Assembly (NCBI GenBank): GCA_001799675.1
Contig: MGTX01000032.1
Span: 1-64,000 of the forward strand
Reading direction: 5' to 3'
Length of the DNA: 64,000 nt
Source: Elusimicrobia bacterium GWA2_66_18
GTDB lineage: Bacteria; Elusimicrobiota; Elusimicrobia; UBA1565; UBA9628
Position numbers and translations under genes: made by a program. Positions 61,318 to 64,000 of the stretch are shown here, piece by piece (the stretch's first letter is position 1; each line of letters opens with the position of its first letter). The notes under the pieces are model-generated. The model was not told the origin of the DNA. It was given only the letters and a program-made list of their open reading frames with translations, and did not search any database.

Positions 61318-62868
61318 ATGAGAAGAATCTTCGTCTTGACGCTGGTTTTGGCGTTATTTTTTGGCGGGCCAGCAAACTCCAAAGGAGAATCAGAAATGCA
61401 GCAGCCGCCCCTGCGGTATTGGTTTTGGTGGCCGATCCGAACCCTTGACACCTTCGAGGCGGACACGCCGCCGGTCATGCAGGTCGCGCGCAACATCTAC
61501 GCGCCTCTTGTCTCCGAATTTCTCGATGGCAAGGCGCAGGGGTTGGTCGCGGAAGACTGGCGAGTCGATCAAACCGGGAAGAACTGGACGTTCCGAATAC
61601 GGAAAGGACTTGTCTTTGACGACGGAGATCCCATCACGCCGAAGGTGGTCTTGGCGAATTTCCGACGCATCCTCTGGCTGACCCGCGGCGAAAAACTCGC
61701 CCTTAACGCGCTCCTCCCCGAGATCGCGGGATGGAAGGATTTCAAAGCGCCTCTCCAGAGCCTCCATGCCGATCAAGACAGCCTTTATTTCCATTTCGAT
61801 CGACGGCCCGTGGACCTGTTCGAGGCCATCGGCCAACCGATATACGGCATCGCCAATCCGAAGTGCTTCGATCATCAGGGGCTTTGGAAGGACCCCTTCT
61901 GTCATTCCGCTTCGGGGCAATACCGGATCATCGAACGTTCCCCGAACAGGGTCGTTCTGCGGTCCCGGAACATATTTCCGGCCGCCGTCAACGCGCCGGA
62001 AACCGTGGAAATCAATGCCCCGGTGGAACGCGACGATAACGTCGTCCAGGCGCTTCGGGACGGTCGTGGAGACCTGACCGTCGAGCACAGTTTCGCCATC
62101 AGTCGCCGGTCTCTCCGGGAGATCGGTGATTCCGGTTTGAAGATGGTGGCTGAGCCTCCCGTGCGCATGCACTTCATGCATCTCAACGCGTCTCGGAGAC
62201 CATTCAAGAGCAAAGCCCTGAGACAGTCGCTGCGCGACTCATTCCTGCGCGCGCTGAAATCCGACGCGCGCTATGCGTCGTCCGGGATCGAAGTGGACCC
62301 ATCGTTCATCCCGAAGGGGGGCGTCGGGTACGCCCACCTCGATGTGCCGCGGCCCGGACAGGTTGCAAAAGCATCGGGGGAGCCGGTCGACGTCCTATTT
62401 TTTCCTCTGGCTGCGGAGCGGGAAACCCAGGAGGCGATCGAGGACAGCGTGGTGTCCTCTCTCAAAGCGCACGGCCTTGTGCCGAGGGTCAAACGATATC
62501 CCGACCGGTTCGAGCCCTTCAACCGCATGAGACGAGGGGACTTCGACGTCATCATCCGTGGGACGGGCATCCTCGTCAACAATCCCTACGCCGACCTGCG
62601 GATGATGTTCATGAGCAAAATCGGCGCCATGATCCCGGACCCTTCAGGCGCTGTTGCGGGGCTGATTGAAAAAGCCGAGCGGGAACAAGACTCATCCAAG
62701 AGGTCGCGCCTCGTGGAAGAGATCAACCGCTCGGTTTTCGAGGAAGCGGCAATCATCACCTTCGCGCATTCGAACCTGCTTTACATCCATAACCGCGGCG
62801 TGGACCTCTCCCATCTCAACATCTTCGCCGATCCCATCGAGTTTAGAGCCGTCAGTTGGAACCCCTAG
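61318..62868 (+). CDS. Oligopeptide-binding protein (SBP family 5), second copy
   Basis: A 516-aa exported protein: signal peptide MRRIFVLTLVLALFFGGPANS, then a DppA/OppA-type binding domain (NIYAPLVSEFLDGKAQGLVAEDW and HSASGQYRIIERSPN blocks). As at 4586, no permease or ATPase lies nearby, and the gene sits between a YcaO and a sensor kinase. This supports a sensory role. The ligand is unknown. Confidence 0.88.
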   Translation: MRRIFVLTLVLALFFGGPANSKGESEMQQPPLRYWFWWPIRTLDTFEADTPPVMQVARNIYAPLVSEFLDGKAQGLVAEDWRVDQTGKNWTFRIRKGLVFDDGDPITPKVVLANFRRILWLTRGEKLALNALLPEIAGWKDFKAPLQSLHADQDSLYFHFDRRPVDLFEAIGQPIYGIANPKCFDHQGLWKDPFCHSASGQYRIIERSPNRVVLRSRNIFPAAVNAPETVEINAPVERDDNVVQALRDGRGDLTVEHSFAISRRSLREIGDSGLKMVAEPPVRMHFMHLNASRRPFKSKALRQSLRDSFLRALKSDARYASSGIEVDPSFIPKGGVGYAHLDVPRPGQVAKASGEPVDVLFFPLAAERETQEAIEDSVVSSLKAHGLVPRVKRYPDRFEPFNRMRRGDFDVIIRGTGILVNNPYADLRMMFMSKIGAMIPDPSGAVAGLIEKAEREQDSSKRSRLVEEINRSVFEEAAIITFAHSNLLYIHNRGVDLSHLNIFADPIEFRAVSWNP

Positions 62869-62872
62869 ACCA

Positions 62873-64000
62873 ATGCGTCTCGCCCCGCTGAAGGACCCCA
62901 GGCTTCTCCTCTCATGGCTGCTGGGCGTCTGTCTCATCGCGGCGACGTTCTACGGCGCGACTTCCCGGCTGTGGACTGAGGCAGAGAGCGCCCGGGCCGC
63001 TTCGACGGAAAAGACCGTCGTTGCCGCCTTGGCTGGAGACTTGGCCGAAGGCAACCTGTTCAAGCTCGGCGCGACCGTTTTGAGGCTGAAGCGTGAGGGG
63101 CAACTGAGATCGGCGAGAATATTTGCCATCCGCGATGCGGCCGCAAGCGTCCTATTCCAAACCCCGGAAGCGAACGGCCTCGATGAAGCCCTTTCCCGGA
63201 CGTTCCGTTGCAAAGAACGGAAGCGGGTCGCGCGGCGCTCCGGCGGAGGCGTGGACGTGTGGACGATCCTGCCCGCCAGAATCTCCGGTTTTGATTGCGT
63301 CGCACTGTATTTCAGCTCCGACCTTCCACCCGAACTGGATCTGTTTAAGAGCCGCCTGCTGGCCTCATCCGGAGGACTCATCCTTGTCCTCATCGTGCTT
63401 TTTTCATGGCTGGCGCTGTCCTGGCATCACCGGATATTGAACTTGGAGCTGGCCGCCTCTCGCATGAAAGTCGAAAAGGAATCCGCGATCGAGCAGATCG
63501 CCGCCCAGGTTGCCCACGATATCCGCTCTCCCTTGGCGGCCCTGGAAATCGTTTCCGGGGCTATCGCCCAGCTTCCGGAAGACAAGCGCATCCTGATTCG
63601 CGCCGCCGTCGGCCGCATCCGCGACATCGCCAACAATCTCTTGGACCGTCGGCGCGCCCGAGTTGCCGGGGCCGGGAGCCCATCCGCCGCTTCCGTCGCG
63701 CCCGAGGCGGCATCCCCGCGACTCCTCTCCAGCCTGATCGACCCCGTCGTCAGCGAGAAGCGCCTCCAGTTTAGGTCCCATTCCCGCGTCGACATCGAGC
63801 CCAGGCTCGACGCCTCATCCTACGGGCTTTTTGCCGCGGTGCAGCCCGTGGAGTTCAAGCGTCTGCTCTCCAACCTCGTCAACAACGCGGTCGAGGCCTT
63901 CGGCGAAGGCGCGGGCGCGGTGAGCGTGAGCCTGAGCGCCCGCGAAGGCCGCGCCCTGGTCAGCGTGCAGGACAACGGCAAGGGTATCCCACCCGAGGTG
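62873..64000 (+). CDS. Sensor histidine kinase, partial (runs off window)
   Basis: The first 376 residues are visible. TM1 lies at about residues 10-28 and TM2 at about 163-180, around a periplasmic sensor. HisKA (AAQVAHDIRSPLAALEI) and the start of HATPase (NLVNNAVEAF, QDNGKGIPPEV) follow. It is clearly a paralogue of the kinase at 1696 in the kinase core (IRAAVGRIRDIANNLL nearly identical), while the sensor domains differ. It begins 4 bases after the binding-protein stop. Receivers may follow beyond the window. Confidence 0.9.
   Translation, partial: MRLAPLKDPRLLLSWLLGVCLIAATFYGATSRLWTEAESARAASTEKTVVAALAGDLAEGNLFKLGATVLRLKREGQLRSARIFAIRDAAASVLFQTPEANGLDEALSRTFRCKERKRVARRSGGGVDVWTILPARISGFDCVALYFSSDLPPELDLFKSRLLASSGGLILVLIVLFSWLALSWHHRILNLELAASRMKVEKESAIEQIAAQVAHDIRSPLAALEIVSGAIAQLPEDKRILIRAAVGRIRDIANNLLDRRRARVAGAGSPSAASVAPEAASPRLLSSLIDPVVSEKRLQFRSHSRVDIEPRLDASSYGLFAAVQPVEFKRLLSNLVNNAVEAFGEGAGAVSVSLSAREGRALVSVQDNGKGIPPEV

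Overview
The window is a GC-rich bacterial chromosome segment with short intergenic gaps, carrying both housekeeping genes (alaS, ileS, lspA, tRNAs) and accessory blocks. The taxon cannot be fixed from the sequence. Many secreted proteins have Ala/Pro-rich N-termini, and there is a nucleotide-transporter-like MFS protein with a long N-terminal extension. This would suit Elusimicrobiota or a related deep-branching Gram-negative phylum, but that is inference.

Bases 1-13135 hold the most unusual part, which looks like a self-contained peptide modification and signalling system. Two tandem micro-genes encode near-identical 17-residue peptides (MKLIKTQSAGLDIIKGV and MKLIKTEAARLDIIKGV). They are followed on the minus strand by a ThiF/MccB-type adenylating enzyme, an MFS exporter and a spermidine-synthase-like protein. 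A second unit then follows: a 44-aa ORF, a structured RNA with a terminator, a 61-aa secreted peptide, an oligopeptide-binding protein, a YcaO enzyme, a hybrid histidine kinase and a proline-iminopeptidase-like hydrolase. Divergent from this lie an NtrC-type response regulator, a 67-aa stand-alone HisKA-like protein and a divergent sigma-54-like factor. Both minus-strand units are preceded by the same -24/-12-like sequence (GCATA, 5 nt, then TTGCT), as expected for a dedicated sigma-54 regulon. A covarying RNA element with its own terminator occurs twice, at the outer edge (100-290) and inside the second unit (6525-6710).

Bases 13136-21870 are accessory: a second candidate structured RNA, a GT39-like/TPR membrane protein and a decayed paralogue of it, a subtilisin-like protease whose 3' end runs antisense into that remnant, a secreted HExxH protein, a Y-family polymerase and another secreted HExxH protein. 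Bases 21876-26739 hold a carboxypeptidase Taq and three leucine-degradation genes. Bases 26850-32269 hold tRNA-Arg with an integrase remnant next to it, small secreted proteins, a phosphatase remnant, the MFS/NTT-like transporter and a glycosyltransferase. Bases 32401-44057 hold alaS, a decayed flavoprotein, a YchJ-like protein, and a run M23 peptidase / bactofilin / SurA-N protein / PfkB kinase / ABC exporter / YibQ-like deacetylase. Bases 44204-58839 hold secreted proteins, an M3 oligopeptidase, a ceramide-glucosyltransferase-like enzyme, a thioesterase, a YARHG protein, an AI-2E family transporter, a cNMP-binding protein, ileS and lspA.

Bases 59101-64000 hold a degenerate IS1182-like element beside a second YcaO / peptide-binding protein / histidine kinase module, paralogous to the first and running off the window.

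Several genes appear to be read from leaderless mRNAs: good -10 hexamers sit only 6-9 nt before the start codon in at least nine places.
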